Part shown: in pieces, positions 9,598 through 19,293 of the stretch
Position numbering within the stretch: position 1 is the first letter of the stretch
Layout: each line of letters starts with the position of its first letter
Assembly: GCA_963798455.1 (NCBI GenBank)
Contig: CAWCTD010000003.1
Span: 2,418,001 to 2,482,000 of the forward strand
Source of the DNA: CAWCTD01 sp963798455
GTDB lineage: Bacteria > Acidobacteriota > Terriglobia > Bryobacterales > Bryobacteraceae
Direction of reading: 5' to 3'
Length of the DNA: 64,000 bases
Notes under the pieces: generated by a model
Seen by the model: the letters and a program-made list of their open reading frames with translations, nothing else
Database searches by the model: none
Told to the model about the DNA's origin: nothing
Translations under genes and position numbers: made by a program

Positions 9598-10920
9598 GTG
9601 TTTGCCGTGGGTGCAGGCGCAGGCCGCCATGCCGGTGGCGCCCAGGTGCCTCAGGCTTTGGGCTGGTGCCCCAACACTGAGGACGAACGGGCTGCTGTGC
9701 GGGAGCAGTTGGAGCGTATCCTGGCCAGCCCCGGCTTCCGCAGCAGCAAGAAGTACCCGGCGTTTCTGCGTTACATCGTCGAGCACACCCTCAACGGGGA
9801 GGCCGACCACCTGAAGGAACGGACCTTGGGGATTGAGGTCTTCGGACGCCCCTTGGAATACGACACGGGTGTCGATCCTGTGGTGCGAATCGTGGCTGCC
9901 GAGGTTCGGAAAAGGATCGGCCAGTACTATCACGAGTTGGCAGCCCCCGGAGAATTGTTCCTTGACTTGCCCTCCGGGGCGTACGTTCCCCGGTTTGGCG
10001 TTCCCGAGCAAACGGCGGGGCCGCCTCCGGCCGGGGAGACCGTAGCCCCTGGGTCCGTCGCTTCGGCGGAAGGGGTGATGGAGCCTCCCGAGGTGACGCA
10101 ACCGGCCTCCCCACTGCAATCCTGGCGGTTTGGTATCCGGGCCTGGCATGTCGTGGCTGCACTCTCGCTGGCGGCACTCATCGGGGGAATGGCTTGGCTG
10201 ACCTGGTTCCGGACCGACGCCATGGACCAATTCTGGGGGCCGATCCTGGAATCGCCCGGTGTCATGCTGCTTGTCACGGGGGGCGGTGCTTCCTGGATAC
10301 CCCAGTCAAGCAGCCTCCCAGTGGGGTCGCCAACCAGCGCCGCCTCACTTTCGATTGGCGAACAGCAGTCTCTCGACCTTGTGGCGTTTTCGGATGCCAC
10401 CACCCTTGCCGCCGTGGGGGGGGTCCTCCGCTCTCACGGCAAGCCCTACCTGGTCCGCCCGTCCACAGTGATTGACCTGCCGCAGTTGAGGACGGGGTCG
10501 GCCGTACTGATCGGCGCTCTGAACAATCCGTGGACCCTCCGGCTGACGTCCACCCTACGATTCAATTTCATGCGCGACCAGGCGGCCAACATCAATTGGA
10601 TACAGGACCGCAAGAATCCGGGCATGAGGGACTGGAAGGTCGTCACCACCGCGCCTTATACCTCGGTTACCGAGGACTGGGCTGTGATCTCGCGCTTCAG
10701 GGATGCGGACACCGAACACTGGATTGTGACAGCTCCCGGCCTCTCCAGGTGGGGAACGCTCGCGGCCGGTGAGTTTCTGACGAACCCGGTCTATCTGACG
10801 GAGCTAGCAAGGCGAGCGCCTGCGAATTGGCGGCACATGAACCTGCAAGCCGTCATCGCCTCCAAGGTCATTAACGGCCAACCTGGTCCGCCGCGCATTG
10901 TGGCTACGGAGTTTTGGTAA
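9598..10920 (+). CDS. Membrane-anchored winged-helix-like protein, full length
   Basis: 440 residues from GTG 9598. Residues ~28-133 form a compact domain (ILASPGFRSSKKYPAFLRYIV... VFGRPLEYDTGVDPVVRIVA, EVRKRIGQYYHE, LDLPSGAYVPRF). Its order of helix, VFG turn, R-x-x-x-E-x-R-K-R helix and hairpin with GAYVP resembles the OmpR/CadC winged helix (VWG, VHISRLRKKL, GVGYR). A Pro-rich linker, one transmembrane helix (~183-203) and a C-terminal domain of ~235 residues follow. The layout is that of ToxR/CadC-type one-component regulators, but this is inference; I know no demonstrated function. Divergent from the TonB receptor. The 3' 906 bases are duplicated at 1-906. Confidence 0.72.
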   Translation: MFAVGAGAGRHAGGAQVPQALGWCPNTEDERAAVREQLERILASPGFRSSKKYPAFLRYIVEHTLNGEADHLKERTLGIEVFGRPLEYDTGVDPVVRIVAAEVRKRIGQYYHELAAPGELFLDLPSGAYVPRFGVPEQTAGPPPAGETVAPGSVASAEGVMEPPEVTQPASPLQSWRFGIRAWHVVAALSLAALIGGMAWLTWFRTDAMDQFWGPILESPGVMLLVTGGGASWIPQSSSLPVGSPTSAASLSIGEQQSLDLVAFSDATTLAAVGGVLRSHGKPYLVRPSTVIDLPQLRTGSAVLIGALNNPWTLRLTSTLRFNFMRDQAANINWIQDRKNPGMRDWKVVTTAPYTSVTEDWAVISRFRDADTEHWIVTAPGLSRWGTLAAGEFLTNPVYLTELARRAPANWRHMNLQAVIASKVINGQPGPPRIVATEFW

Positions 10921-10924
10921 CCGG

Positions 10925-11194
10925 CTAAGCCGTGGCCAGGGCCCTCAGGCGCACAACCGCTCTGGACTTGTAGCGCGCCGCGGTGTTCTTCTTGATGATT
11001 CCCAGCTTGGCGGCCCGGTCGATGACCGCGAAGGTCTTCGGAAGGGCGGCGTTGGCCCCGCCGGCGTCCTTCTTTTCGAGGAGCCGGCGGAAGGACCGGA
11101 TCTGGTGCCGCAGGCGGGACTTGCGCATCACGTTGACTGCGGTGCGGCGCTTGGTCTGCCGGTCGCGCTTGAGCGCGGAAAAGGTATTAGCCAT
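10925..11194 (-). CDS. rpsT: 30S ribosomal protein S20
   Basis: 89 residues, typical length. The basic N-terminus (MANTFSALKRDRQTKRRTAV), the helical RxxxxRHQIRSFRRLLEKKD segment and the C-terminal GIIKKNTAARYKSR motif are those of bacterial S20, which binds 16S rRNA early in 30S assembly. It ends 4 bases from the convergent stop of the upstream gene; a small palindrome (cggctaagccg, 10921-10931) spans the junction. A one-gene transcript is usual for rpsT. Confidence 0.95.
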   Translation of the reverse strand: MANTFSALKRDRQTKRRTAVNVMRKSRLRHQIRSFRRLLEKKDAGGANAALPKTFAVIDRAAKLGIIKKNTAARYKSRAVVRLRALATA

Positions 11195-11259
11195 CTAAGC
11201 GAAACTCACTCCTGGAAAGTCGTTCTAAATCAGAGGATAACTCACACCGGGGCAAGAGG

Positions 11260-13293
11260 TCAATCGCCCCCGGGGCCTGGCGCGCCAGGGGTCTTGACGC
11301 CGATGTCCACCGGCGCCGTTGACGGCCCGGAAGCCGTGGGCTTCAGCGCCAGCTTCACCCGGATCGGATCTACGTAGCAGGCGCTCGACTCCGACGTGCA
11401 GTAGTAGACGACGGTGTCGATGGTCACCTCTGACCGGCCGTTGATCCGCTCGACGGGGACCTCCAGCGGAAAGCGAACCTGTTTGAAGTCCACGCGGTCC
11501 GGCTGCAAGCCGAACTTCAAGGCGCTGCCGTCCCCGGCTTTCCATTGCATATAGAAGGGAGCCTCGCGGTTGAACTTGTAGCCCGCCGGCAGGACCACGT
11601 TGAGCGCCAGTTGCGCAGTCCCGGCCCTTATCTCCCGCTCGCCCAGATCCAGGATGCGGCCCCGGAAGCGGTCCATTTGCCGCCGCGACAGCTTATCGAG
11701 GCCGCTGAATTGCAAATCTGAAACCGACTTGGTGGCGGGATCGAGAACCCGGATCTGCTGGTTGTTCGAGTCGGCCACATAGAGCTTGCCACCCAGCCAG
11801 GCGAGCCCGCCCGGTTCGTTGAAAGCCGCGTTGCCGAACTTGCCGTCCACCAGCGCTTTCTTGCCGCTTCCGGCAAACGTGGTGGCTGTCCGCTTCACCG
11901 GATCGATCACCTTGATCCTGCTGTTGTAAGTGTCGGCTACGTAGATCAGGCCATCATGAAAAGCCACCCCGAGCGGGTGCTGCAGCCGCGCCTTGCCGGC
12001 GTTCCCATCGATATCGCCAAAATCGAACAGCCCCTTGCCGACAATAGTGCTCACGCCGCCGCCCGCGGCCAGGTCCGCTTCGCGGATGGAGCTCGTCTCG
12101 CTGTCGGCAAAATAAAGCTTGTGCCCGTCCGTGGTGATCCCGCTCGGCTGGGCCAGGGCCGCGCTCGCAAGGCCCCCGTCGACGATCTCTTCGAGCCCCG
12201 AGCCCGCGTAAGGACGGGCCTCCCAGGTGCTGGTGTCGGCAACCCAAAGTTGGTGCGAACCGGCCATGGCGATATACATCTTGCCCTCGCGGACCAGCAG
12301 GTCCCAAGGCGAATTCAGATCGACGGACAGCCCTCGTCCGAAACCCCCGGGGCGCCGGGCTTGTTGTCCGGTCCCGAGCACAGTCCTCACCTTCCGGGTG
12401 GTCAAATCGGCCGCTCGGATCAGGTGGTTCTCGGTGTCGGCGATGTAAAGGGTGTCACCCGATAGATACGTGCCTTGCGGGTGATGAAACTGGGCCTCCT
12501 CGAAACTGCCGTCGGCGGGGCCCTCCTCGCCGCTGCCGATGACGTCGAGGATTTCACCCGAGGCGGTGGTGATCAGAATGCGGTTGTGGTTGGAATCCGT
12601 GATGAACAGGCGGTCGCCCTTCTCGTCGCTGGAGATCTTTCCAGGGAACTCCAGGAGCGTGTTCGCCCGCTTGGCCTCTTCCAGGGCAAGCGTCAGGGGG
12701 CTTCGCTTCAACTGGCCCAGCTTCTCGAAGTAGGGAACGGCCTGGCTCAGCGCGGCATCCACCGGCTGGTACACGCCTTCCCCCGAGAACCGCTCGACGA
12801 TGTTCCCCAGCGGGTTGATCAAGACTATGGTCGGCCACGAGTTTGCGCCAAAGAGCTGCCACACTTCGAAAGAGGAGTCGTTCACCACCGGGTGATGAAT
12901 CTCGTAGCGCAAGATGGCGCTGCGGATTTGCGAGGTATCTCTCTCGTTCTTGAACTTCGCGGAGTGCACGCCGATGACGACCAGTTCCTGGCTGTACTTG
13001 GTCTCGAGTTTTCTCAGGTCAGGAAGAATGTGCATGCAGTTGATGCAACAGAACGTCCAAAAGTCGAGCAGGACGAACTTGCCGCGGAGGTCCTTCAAAC
13101 GCAGTGGGGTGGAAGTGTTCAGCCAGTCCAGCCCCGTAGGAAACTCGGGAGCGTTTACCTTGCCCTGCAAGACATCGGCTGGAATCATCTTCTCTCCTTC
13201 GTTGCGGCCGGCTCGGTTCTGGGCGCCGCACGCGGCCAGCCCCGAAAGCAGCACCAACGTCACAACCACCCGTGAGGTTCTTCGGAAGCGCAT
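11260..13293 (-). CDS. Thioredoxin-domain/NHL-repeat lipoprotein
   Basis: 677 residues from ATG 13293, chosen because GGGGGAGAGG precedes it and a lipoprotein signal follows (LSGLAAC, Cys22). Residues ~45-170 are a TlpA/ResA-like thioredoxin fold with the motif FCCINC (Cys83-x-x-Cys86, with an extra Cys before). Residues ~190-560 are NHL-type propeller repeats (YVADTYNSRIKVID, LYVADSNNQQIRVLD, LYIADTENHLIRAAD). A C-terminal beta domain of ~100 residues contains VYYCTSESSACYVD, resembling thiol-disulfide interchange sensor domains. It parallels NHLRC2-type fusion proteins. It is probably a periplasmic, membrane-anchored redox protein; the partner is unknown. Confidence 0.87.
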   Translation of the reverse strand: MRFRRTSRVVVTLVLLSGLAACGAQNRAGRNEGEKMIPADVLQGKVNAPEFPTGLDWLNTSTPLRLKDLRGKFVLLDFWTFCCINCMHILPDLRKLETKYSQELVVIGVHSAKFKNERDTSQIRSAILRYEIHHPVVNDSSFEVWQLFGANSWPTIVLINPLGNIVERFSGEGVYQPVDAALSQAVPYFEKLGQLKRSPLTLALEEAKRANTLLEFPGKISSDEKGDRLFITDSNHNRILITTASGEILDVIGSGEEGPADGSFEEAQFHHPQGTYLSGDTLYIADTENHLIRAADLTTRKVRTVLGTGQQARRPGGFGRGLSVDLNSPWDLLVREGKMYIAMAGSHQLWVADTSTWEARPYAGSGLEEIVDGGLASAALAQPSGITTDGHKLYFADSETSSIREADLAAGGGVSTIVGKGLFDFGDIDGNAGKARLQHPLGVAFHDGLIYVADTYNSRIKVIDPVKRTATTFAGSGKKALVDGKFGNAAFNEPGGLAWLGGKLYVADSNNQQIRVLDPATKSVSDLQFSGLDKLSRRQMDRFRGRILDLGEREIRAGTAQLALNVVLPAGYKFNREAPFYMQWKAGDGSALKFGLQPDRVDFKQVRFPLEVPVERINGRSEVTIDTVVYYCTSESSACYVDPIRVKLALKPTASGPSTAPVDIGVKTPGAPGPGGD

Positions 13294-13318
13294 ATGTCCT
13301 CTCCCCCAATTCCGGCGG

Positions 13319-13759
13319 TTAGTTCGACGGGTCACCCCAGTGGTTTTCCAGAAACTCCCGGTCGATGGGCTTGCGGCCCCGGTAGCCGTCCTCGACTTCG
13401 TGCCAGAAGCCAATGCCGCGCTCCCCGAGCTTCCAGCAAAGGTAAACTTCACGGCCTTGGAACAGGGTAGGAAAATCCACCAAGCCGGCTTGCAGATCCT
13501 TTATGAGGCATCCGTGCTCGTGCACGGCCTCGACGGCCTCCTTGAGGCGACTGACCAGAGAGTCCCGGCGGGCTCGTGCTTCCGCCACGCGCTGGCGGTC
13601 GACTAGAGCGCCGCCCGAGAGGCTCACGTGGCGAGCCACGTCGGCCAGTCCCGACACAACCTCCGCCACATCGCATCGGAGAGACATTGCCAGCCGCAGA
13701 TCGCTCTCCAGCCCCGCTAAAAGGGCCTCCGCCTGACGGAGATTAAAGCGCCGTCCCAT
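13319..13759 (-). CDS. DUF2203 family protein
   Basis: 146 residues from ATG 13759; the frame is open further upstream but that part overlaps the preceding gene. The N-terminal half is a helical hairpin rich in Arg, Glu and Leu. The C-terminal half carries the family's conserved block: GLVDFPTLFQGREVYLCWKL, then GERGIGFWHEVEDGYRGRKPI. No enzymatic role is established for DUF2203. The gene starts 16 bases after the stop of the YjbQ gene and ends 25 bases before the thioredoxin/NHL start, so a shared transcript is likely. Confidence 0.85.
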   Translation of the reverse strand: MGRRFNLRQAEALLAGLESDLRLAMSLRCDVAEVVSGLADVARHVSLSGGALVDRQRVAEARARRDSLVSRLKEAVEAVHEHGCLIKDLQAGLVDFPTLFQGREVYLCWKLGERGIGFWHEVEDGYRGRKPIDREFLENHWGDPSN

Positions 13760-13775
13760 CGAGCCCCAGAGGCAG

Positions 13776-14282
13776 CTAGACGCCGGAGACCTGGACCGCC
13801 ACGGACCGGGTCCGCGGGCCGTCGAACTCAGCCAGGACAATGCTCTGCCAGGTTCCGAGCAACACGCTGGCGTTGCGCACCTGGAGGGACAGGGTTTGCC
13901 CCAGGAGCATGCCCCTTAAGTGCGAATCGGCATTCTGCCGGTCGCAGTCCGAGCATGTCGGATCGTTGTGGCGCCAGTACTGAGCCTGCTGCACCACTTG
14001 GCCGAGGAACGTCTTCATGTCCTGGAGCAGCGCGTCCTGCCACTCGTTGATAAATACGGCGGTGGTGGTGTGTAACGACTGCAGATGCACCAAACCATCC
14101 CCAATGCCGCTCGTTCGCACGATGTCGTTGACGCGGTCGGTGATGTTGACCAGATCGAGCCGCTCATGCGTGGCCCAATCGACAACCTTGCTGAAGACCC
14201 TGTAGCCGCTCCCGGATGGCTGCGCGGCCCGGTCCAGCGGAAACACCTCTGCTTCTGTCCCCTGTGTGCTAGTAGTCGCCAT
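13776..14282 (-). CDS. YjbQ family (UPF0047) protein, possible secondary thiamine-phosphate synthase
   Basis: 168 residues from ATG 14282; an in-frame TTG 33 bases upstream is less likely. The family's signature segments are present: LHTTTAVFINEWQDALLQDM, the metal-binding H-N-D stretch (YWRHNDPTCSDCDRQNADSH, with LRGMLLG next) and the C-terminal WQSIVLAEFDGPRTR. Members form trimers with a His-rich metal site, and the E. coli protein has weak thiamine-phosphate synthase activity; the true role is unclear. The insert DPTCSDCDRQ contributes two extra Cys. Confidence 0.9.
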   Translation of the reverse strand: MATTSTQGTEAEVFPLDRAAQPSGSGYRVFSKVVDWATHERLDLVNITDRVNDIVRTSGIGDGLVHLQSLHTTTAVFINEWQDALLQDMKTFLGQVVQQAQYWRHNDPTCSDCDRQNADSHLRGMLLGQTLSLQVRNASVLLGTWQSIVLAEFDGPRTRSVAVQVSGV

Positions 14283-14335
14283 GGAAATGCCCCAAACTGA
14301 GTGTGTCTGCAACAATTATAACAAGATGCGCCGCC

Positions 14336-15553
14336 CTACCGTGCGTAACGGTCCGCCACGTAGTTGTCGAGGATGCCGGTGAACTCTTCCACGATGTGGT
14401 CGCCCCGGAGCGTGGTCATCAGGCGCCCGTCCACGTAAACCGGCGCTTTCGGCTCCTCGAAGGTTCCGGGCAGAGAGATGCCGATGTCGGAGTGCTTGGA
14501 CTCGCCGGGGCCGTTCACCACGCAGCCCATAACCGCGACTTTCAACTCCTCGACGCCAGGGTACTTTTCTTTCCACACCGGCATTTGTTCCCGCAGGTAG
14601 GTCTGAATGCGCTCGGCCATCTCCTGGAAGAAGGTGCTGGTGGTCCGGCCGCACCCCGGACACGCCGTAACCTGAGGGCTGAAGCTGCGCAGGCCAAGCG
14701 ATTGAAGAATCTGCTGGCAGACGAACACTTCCTCCGCGCGGTCCCCGTTCGGCGCCGGGGTCAGCGAGACGCGGACAGTGTCGCCGATGCCCTCCTGCAA
14801 CAGAATCGCCATCGCGGCGGTGGAGGCGACAATGCCCTTGGCGCCCAATCCCGCCTCGGTCAGCCCCAGATGCAGCGGGTAATCGCACTCCGCGGCGAGC
14901 TGGCGATAGACCTCGACGAGATCTTGCACCTCGCTCACTTTGGCGCTGAGGATAATGCGGCCGTGGGGCAGGCCGTAACGTTCGGCGGCCTGCGCCGACT
15001 GAATGGCGCTCGCCACCATCGCGTTCAGCACCATGGCGTTCGACGCCAAAGGCTCCGCCGCGCACGAATTTTCGTCCATCATCCGCGCGAGGAGCGACTG
15101 GTCGAGGGAGCCCCAGTTGACACCGATCCGCACCGGCTTGTCGTGCTCGATGGCGGCCTCGATCATGGTGCGGAAGTTGTCGTCGTGTTTCTTGCCGATG
15201 TTCACGTTGCCCGGATTGATCCGGTACTTGGCCAGCGCCCGGGCGCACTCGGGGTACTGCTTCAGCAGGATGTGCCCGTTGTAGTGGAAATCGCCGATAA
15301 TCGGCACCGGTACACCGAACTTGTCGAGGCTTTCGACGATCTTGGGCACGGCCTTGGCCGCTGCTTCCGTGTTCACGGTGACGCGCACCAACTCCGAGCC
15401 GGCCCGTGCCAGCGCCATCGCCTGGTTGACCGTAGCGGTGGTATCCGCGGTGTCCGTGTTGGTCATCGACTGGACCACGACCGGGTGATCGCCCCCGATC
15501 TTGACGCCTCCTACATCCGCTACTACGGCCTTCCGGCGGGGAATTATAGGCAT
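14336..15553 (-). CDS. ispG: 4-hydroxy-3-methylbut-2-enyl diphosphate synthase (flavodoxin/ferredoxin)
   Basis: 405 residues, the length of the short bacterial form. It starts with PRRKAVVADVGGVKIGGDHP and keeps VQSMTNTDTADT, RINPGNV, the iron-sulfur motif ACPGCGRT and CVVNGPGESKHSDIGI near the C-terminus, where three Cys and a Glu hold the [4Fe-4S] cluster. The enzyme reduces MEcPP to HMBPP in the penultimate step of the MEP isoprenoid pathway in the cytoplasm. uppS, which uses the isoprenoid products, is in this window but not adjacent. Divergent from the amidohydrolase gene, with ~50 bases between starts. Confidence 0.96.
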   Translation of the reverse strand: MPIIPRRKAVVADVGGVKIGGDHPVVVQSMTNTDTADTTATVNQAMALARAGSELVRVTVNTEAAAKAVPKIVESLDKFGVPVPIIGDFHYNGHILLKQYPECARALAKYRINPGNVNIGKKHDDNFRTMIEAAIEHDKPVRIGVNWGSLDQSLLARMMDENSCAAEPLASNAMVLNAMVASAIQSAQAAERYGLPHGRIILSAKVSEVQDLVEVYRQLAAECDYPLHLGLTEAGLGAKGIVASTAAMAILLQEGIGDTVRVSLTPAPNGDRAEEVFVCQQILQSLGLRSFSPQVTACPGCGRTTSTFFQEMAERIQTYLREQMPVWKEKYPGVEELKVAVMGCVVNGPGESKHSDIGISLPGTFEEPKAPVYVDGRLMTTLRGDHIVEEFTGILDNYVADRYAR

Positions 15554-15590
15554 TTTCGTCCCGATGATTCTAGTTTATCAATGACTTGTA

Positions 15591-15596
15591 TATAAT
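15591..15596 (+). promoter_or_regulatory. Consensus -10 box of a probable leaderless transcript
   Basis: TATAAT at 15591-15596 ends 7 bases before GTG 15604, which would place the first transcribed base at or beside the start codon. An in-frame ATG at 15586 overlaps this box and so is unlikely to be translated. Confidence 0.5.
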
Positions 15597-15603
15597 AGAT
15601 CCC

Positions 15604-16611
15604 GTGCAACGCAGAACGTTCCTTGGAATTGCCGGCGCCGTTGTCCTTGGAGACGCGGAGCTGGCCGCCGCCTCCCCCATTCCGATAATTGATACGCACA
15701 TCCACCTGGGCGATCCCACGCGCAACCGGCGCGGGGGTGGCGCCCGGTCTGGCGCTGCGGCAAGGTCTGGCCCTCCGGCTGGGGCGCAGAGGCGCGGCGG
15801 CCTGTTCACCGAGCCGACGCTGCCTGAGCGCTATCGCCGGATCGTTGCGGGGCCTCTGGGGATCTCGGGCGCTATTGAGGTCGAGGCCAGTGCCCAGGTC
15901 GAGGAAAACCAGTGGGTGCTGGACGTCTCCGGGAAGGATCCCATCATGGTGGGCACGGTGGGCAACCTCGAACCCGGCAAACCGGAGTTCGGCCAGCAAC
16001 TGGAACGCTTCCACAAGAACCCGTTGTTCCGCGGCATCCGCTACGGGAATCTCTGGGGCAGGAATCTCGCCGCCGAAGTGGAAAAGCCCGAGTTCATCGC
16101 GGACCTCAAGGTGCTGGCCGGCGCGGACCTTGAGCTGGACACCGCCAACCAGAACCTCGCTTTGATTACGGCGGCACTGAAGGTCAGTGACCGTGTTCCC
16201 AATCTGCGGGTGGTGATCGATCATCTGCCGCAGATGGTCCCTCCGGCCGACCCGGCCGAACGGGCACAGTACGACTCCGTCATGCGAGAGTTCCGGCAAC
16301 GGCCGCGGGTTTTCGTGAAGGTCACCGAAGTTCTCCGAACGGTGGATGGGAAGATCCCCGAAGACCTCGAATTCTACCGGCCGAGATTGGATGAGATCTA
16401 CGAGACCTTCGGTCCGGACCGGGTGCTCTATGGCAGCGATTGGCCGAACAGCGACCACTGGCTGCCTGTCGAAGCCGGCATGAAGATCGTGCGCGAGTAC
16501 TTCATGGCGAAGGGGCCGCAGGTCGCGGAGAAGTATTTCTGGAAGAACTCCGTCAAGGCGTACAAGTGGATCAGGCGGGACCCAAGCCAGCCCGACCCCA
16601 GCTCAGCCTGA
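15604..16611 (+). CDS. Secreted amidohydrolase-2 family metal-dependent hydrolase
   Basis: 335 residues from GTG 15604. Immediately after the start comes a Tat-like signal (MQRRTFLGIAGAVVLG). The mature part has the amidohydrolase TIM-barrel landmarks: DTHIHLGDP (metal-binding HxH), a central H (VIDHLPQM) and the C-terminal catalytic Asp in YGSDWPNSD. The family includes lactonases and decarboxylases, and its sugar-lactonase branch is common in Acidobacteria; the substrate is not predictable. A low-complexity Gly/Arg/Ala insert (~residues 36-62, RGGGARSGAAARSGPPAG) replaces the usual loop after strand 1. Convergent with the ABC permease, 20 bases apart. Confidence 0.85.
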   Translation: MQRRTFLGIAGAVVLGDAELAAASPIPIIDTHIHLGDPTRNRRGGGARSGAAARSGPPAGAQRRGGLFTEPTLPERYRRIVAGPLGISGAIEVEASAQVEENQWVLDVSGKDPIMVGTVGNLEPGKPEFGQQLERFHKNPLFRGIRYGNLWGRNLAAEVEKPEFIADLKVLAGADLELDTANQNLALITAALKVSDRVPNLRVVIDHLPQMVPPADPAERAQYDSVMREFRQRPRVFVKVTEVLRTVDGKIPEDLEFYRPRLDEIYETFGPDRVLYGSDWPNSDHWLPVEAGMKIVREYFMAKGPQVAEKYFWKNSVKAYKWIRRDPSQPDPSSA

Positions 16612-16630
16612 CACTCGGCCCGCCCGAGGC

Positions 16631-19103
16631 CTACTCGGAGCGGAGAGCGGTCATGGGGTCCACCTTGCTGGCCCGGCGCGCGGGAATGTAGCTGGCCACC
16701 AGCGCGATCAGAATCAGGGACAGCGCCGCTGCGGCGAACACCAAGGGCTCGGCGGCGTTCACCGAGGGTCCGAGCGCGCTCGCGAGGATTCGGGCAAGCG
16801 CGATGGCGGCTCCAGCGCCGGCCACCAGCCCCACCATGGTCATAGCCAGTCCTTTCCACAACACCAGGCCGAGCACTTGAACCCGCCGCGCCCCCAGGGC
16901 CATGCGGATGCCGATCTCCTGAGTTCGTTCGCTGACCGCGTAGGCCATGACACTGTAAAGTCCCACCGCCGCCAGCGCCAGCGCAAGAAAAGCGAGCGCG
17001 GAAAGCAAGCTTGCCGCGACTCTCTCGCCGAACAGGCCCGCCTGTGTATACTCCGCCAGCGTCGACACTTCATAGAGCCCCTTGTTCGGGTCGAGCGCCT
17101 CTACCTCGCGGCGCAGCGCCGCCCGTGCCGCGTCCAGGTCCCTGGCCCGGACGTAGAAGAGGTTGTTGTGCCCCGACCCGAACATCTGTCCAAATGATCC
17201 GTAGAAAAAGGGTGCCGGCTCCTCCCCCGGGTTCCGGTACTTGCTGTCCTTCACCATGCCGATCACGGTCGACCATTTGCCCGAAACGCGCACCCTCCGG
17301 CCGATCGGGTCTCTATTATCGAAGTACTTCCGCGCGAAGGCCTGGTTCACAATGATCACCCGCTCGGTCTTGAGGTCGTCCCGCTCGGTGAAGTCGCGGC
17401 CCTCCAGCAGCGGAATGCGCATCAGAGGGAAGTACCCGGGGGCCACGATGGAGCGGTATAGACTTATGACTCCCAGCTTGTCCGCCTCGGACCCAAACGA
17501 CTGAACTCGATCGGTGGACGGCCCGAGGATCGAGAGCGGCGCCGAGTCGCCGTAGCTCACCTGCTCGATTCCCAGAGCCGTTTCCAGCCGTAACCGCAGA
17601 TTCCGCGAGAACTGCTTTTCCTGGTCCAGAGAGTAGCCGTTCGTCGACAGATGAAAATGTGCCACCAGCACGTTGCGCGGCTCGAAGCCCAGATCGATCT
17701 TCGTGAGTTTCTGGAAGCTCCGAACCGCCAGGCCCGCCCCAATCAGCGCCATCGCCGCGAGCGCCACCTCGGCAATCACCAGCGCTCCGCGCGCCCGGTG
17801 TGACCGGACTCCGGACGTCCCGCTTCGCCCGCCCTCTTTCAACGTTTCGCTCATTCCCACGCGGCCCGCATAGAGCGCCGGCATGATGGCCGAAACCAGC
17901 GCTGCACCCGTGGCTATCAATGCCGTGAACAGCAACACCGTGCCGCTCGGCGCCGGGTTGAGGAGCGGCTCGATGGCGCCGCGGACCGGCGAGTCGAAGG
18001 CCGGGAGAACATACAACAGAGATTCGCCCATCCACTGCGCCAGCAGCACACCCGCTAGCGCGCCCGCGCCCGCCAGCACCATGGCTTCCGTCAGCAGTTG
18101 CCGCACCAGTTGGCCGCGGCCCGCGCCGAGCGCCGTGCGAATCCCGAATTCCTTCTGCCGGCTCACGGACCGCGCCATGAGCAGGGTCGCCACATTGGCG
18201 CAGGCGATCAGCAGCACCAGAATGCACACTGCCATCAGAATGCGGAGCGGCTTGCCCAGCGAGGCCTGCAGCCCATACGACGCCTGCCACATCGGAACCA
18301 GCGAAGCCCCGATCCCCTGGTGCGTGTCCGGATACGCCGCCGCGATCCTGGCTGCCACGGCCTGGGCTTCCTCCCGCGCCTGCTCGATCCGCACCCCGGG
18401 TTTCAGCCGCACAATCACGTCGAGAAATCTCGCGTTCCTGTCGGAGGCGGCCCACGTGTTCAGTGTCCCCGTCTGGATGATCATGCTCAGCGGAACCCAG
18501 ACGTTCGAGCGCCGCCCCTCCGACGGTTCCGGAGAAATCCGCGGGAGCAACCCCGACCAGCGTATACATGTGTCCGTTGATGCGCACCGTCTGCCCCACC
18601 ACGCCGGCATCGCCGCGAAAATACGTTCGCCACAGCCGATGGCTGATCACGGCGTACGGACACGCGCCTTGCGCGTCTACATCCTCCTCCGGGAGCAGCA
18701 TTCGTCCCAGGAAGGGCTTCACGCCCAGCACGGCAAAGAAGTTGGCCGACACCACTTGTCCCAGCACACGCTGCGGGTGATCGACGGGCCCGATCGTGAA
18801 GAATGCACCGTGCGACGCTATCACACCTGACGCCAGCGTCATCTGCCGTTGAAAATCCCGAAAGTCGGGGTGCGGAAACTGTCCGAGCCTGCCCCCGTCC
18901 GGCGCTACCCCCTCCAGCGCCGCCAGTTCATGCGCATCACTGACTCCGGGAATGGGCCGCAGCAGAACGGTGTCTATCCAGCCGAAAACGGTCGTATTGG
19001 CCGCAATGGCCAGCCCAAGGGTGCACACGGCGACGCCCGTGAACCCTGGGCTGTTCCGCAGGACTCGGAGAGCGAACCGCAGATCCTTCCAGATATTCCA
19101 CAT
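16631..19103 (-). CDS. MacB-type ABC transporter permease (acidobacterial orphan permease), interrupted by one frameshift
   Basis: Starts at ATG 19103 (MWNIWKDLRFALRVLRNSPGF, the usual opening of these proteins), with a first transmembrane helix at ~20-42 and a MacB periplasmic core. The first frame is lost near 18515 (VAPADFSGTVGG) and continues in the next frame (SNVWVPLSMI) to 16631. The span is 2473 bases, 824 codons plus one, so one extra base in the CCCC at 18515-18518 explains it; corrected length is 823 residues. Two FtsX domains of four helices are split as usual for this duplicated family (LLIACANVATLLMARSVSRQ; TQEIGIRMALGARR near the end). No ATPase gene is adjacent, as is typical. 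Confidence 0.85.
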
Positions 19104-19293
19104 ATCGGGAATAAGGAAGGAGCAATTCTGAGGCCAACCGGCAAGTGGCTCATTCAATGCGGCTAGCCCCGCGGCCTGGTGTCCGGTCTTGGGACCGTCC
19201 TTCGCGAAACAGGACACCCCCGGAATCTCCGGGGAAACCCATCTCTGGGTGACCCGTTCTTCGCTATACTGGCTGGTAGGAGCGGGTTCAGTT

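Noticed and set aside
14303..15595. 430-codon plus-strand frame opposite ispG
   Set aside because: Shadow of ispG.
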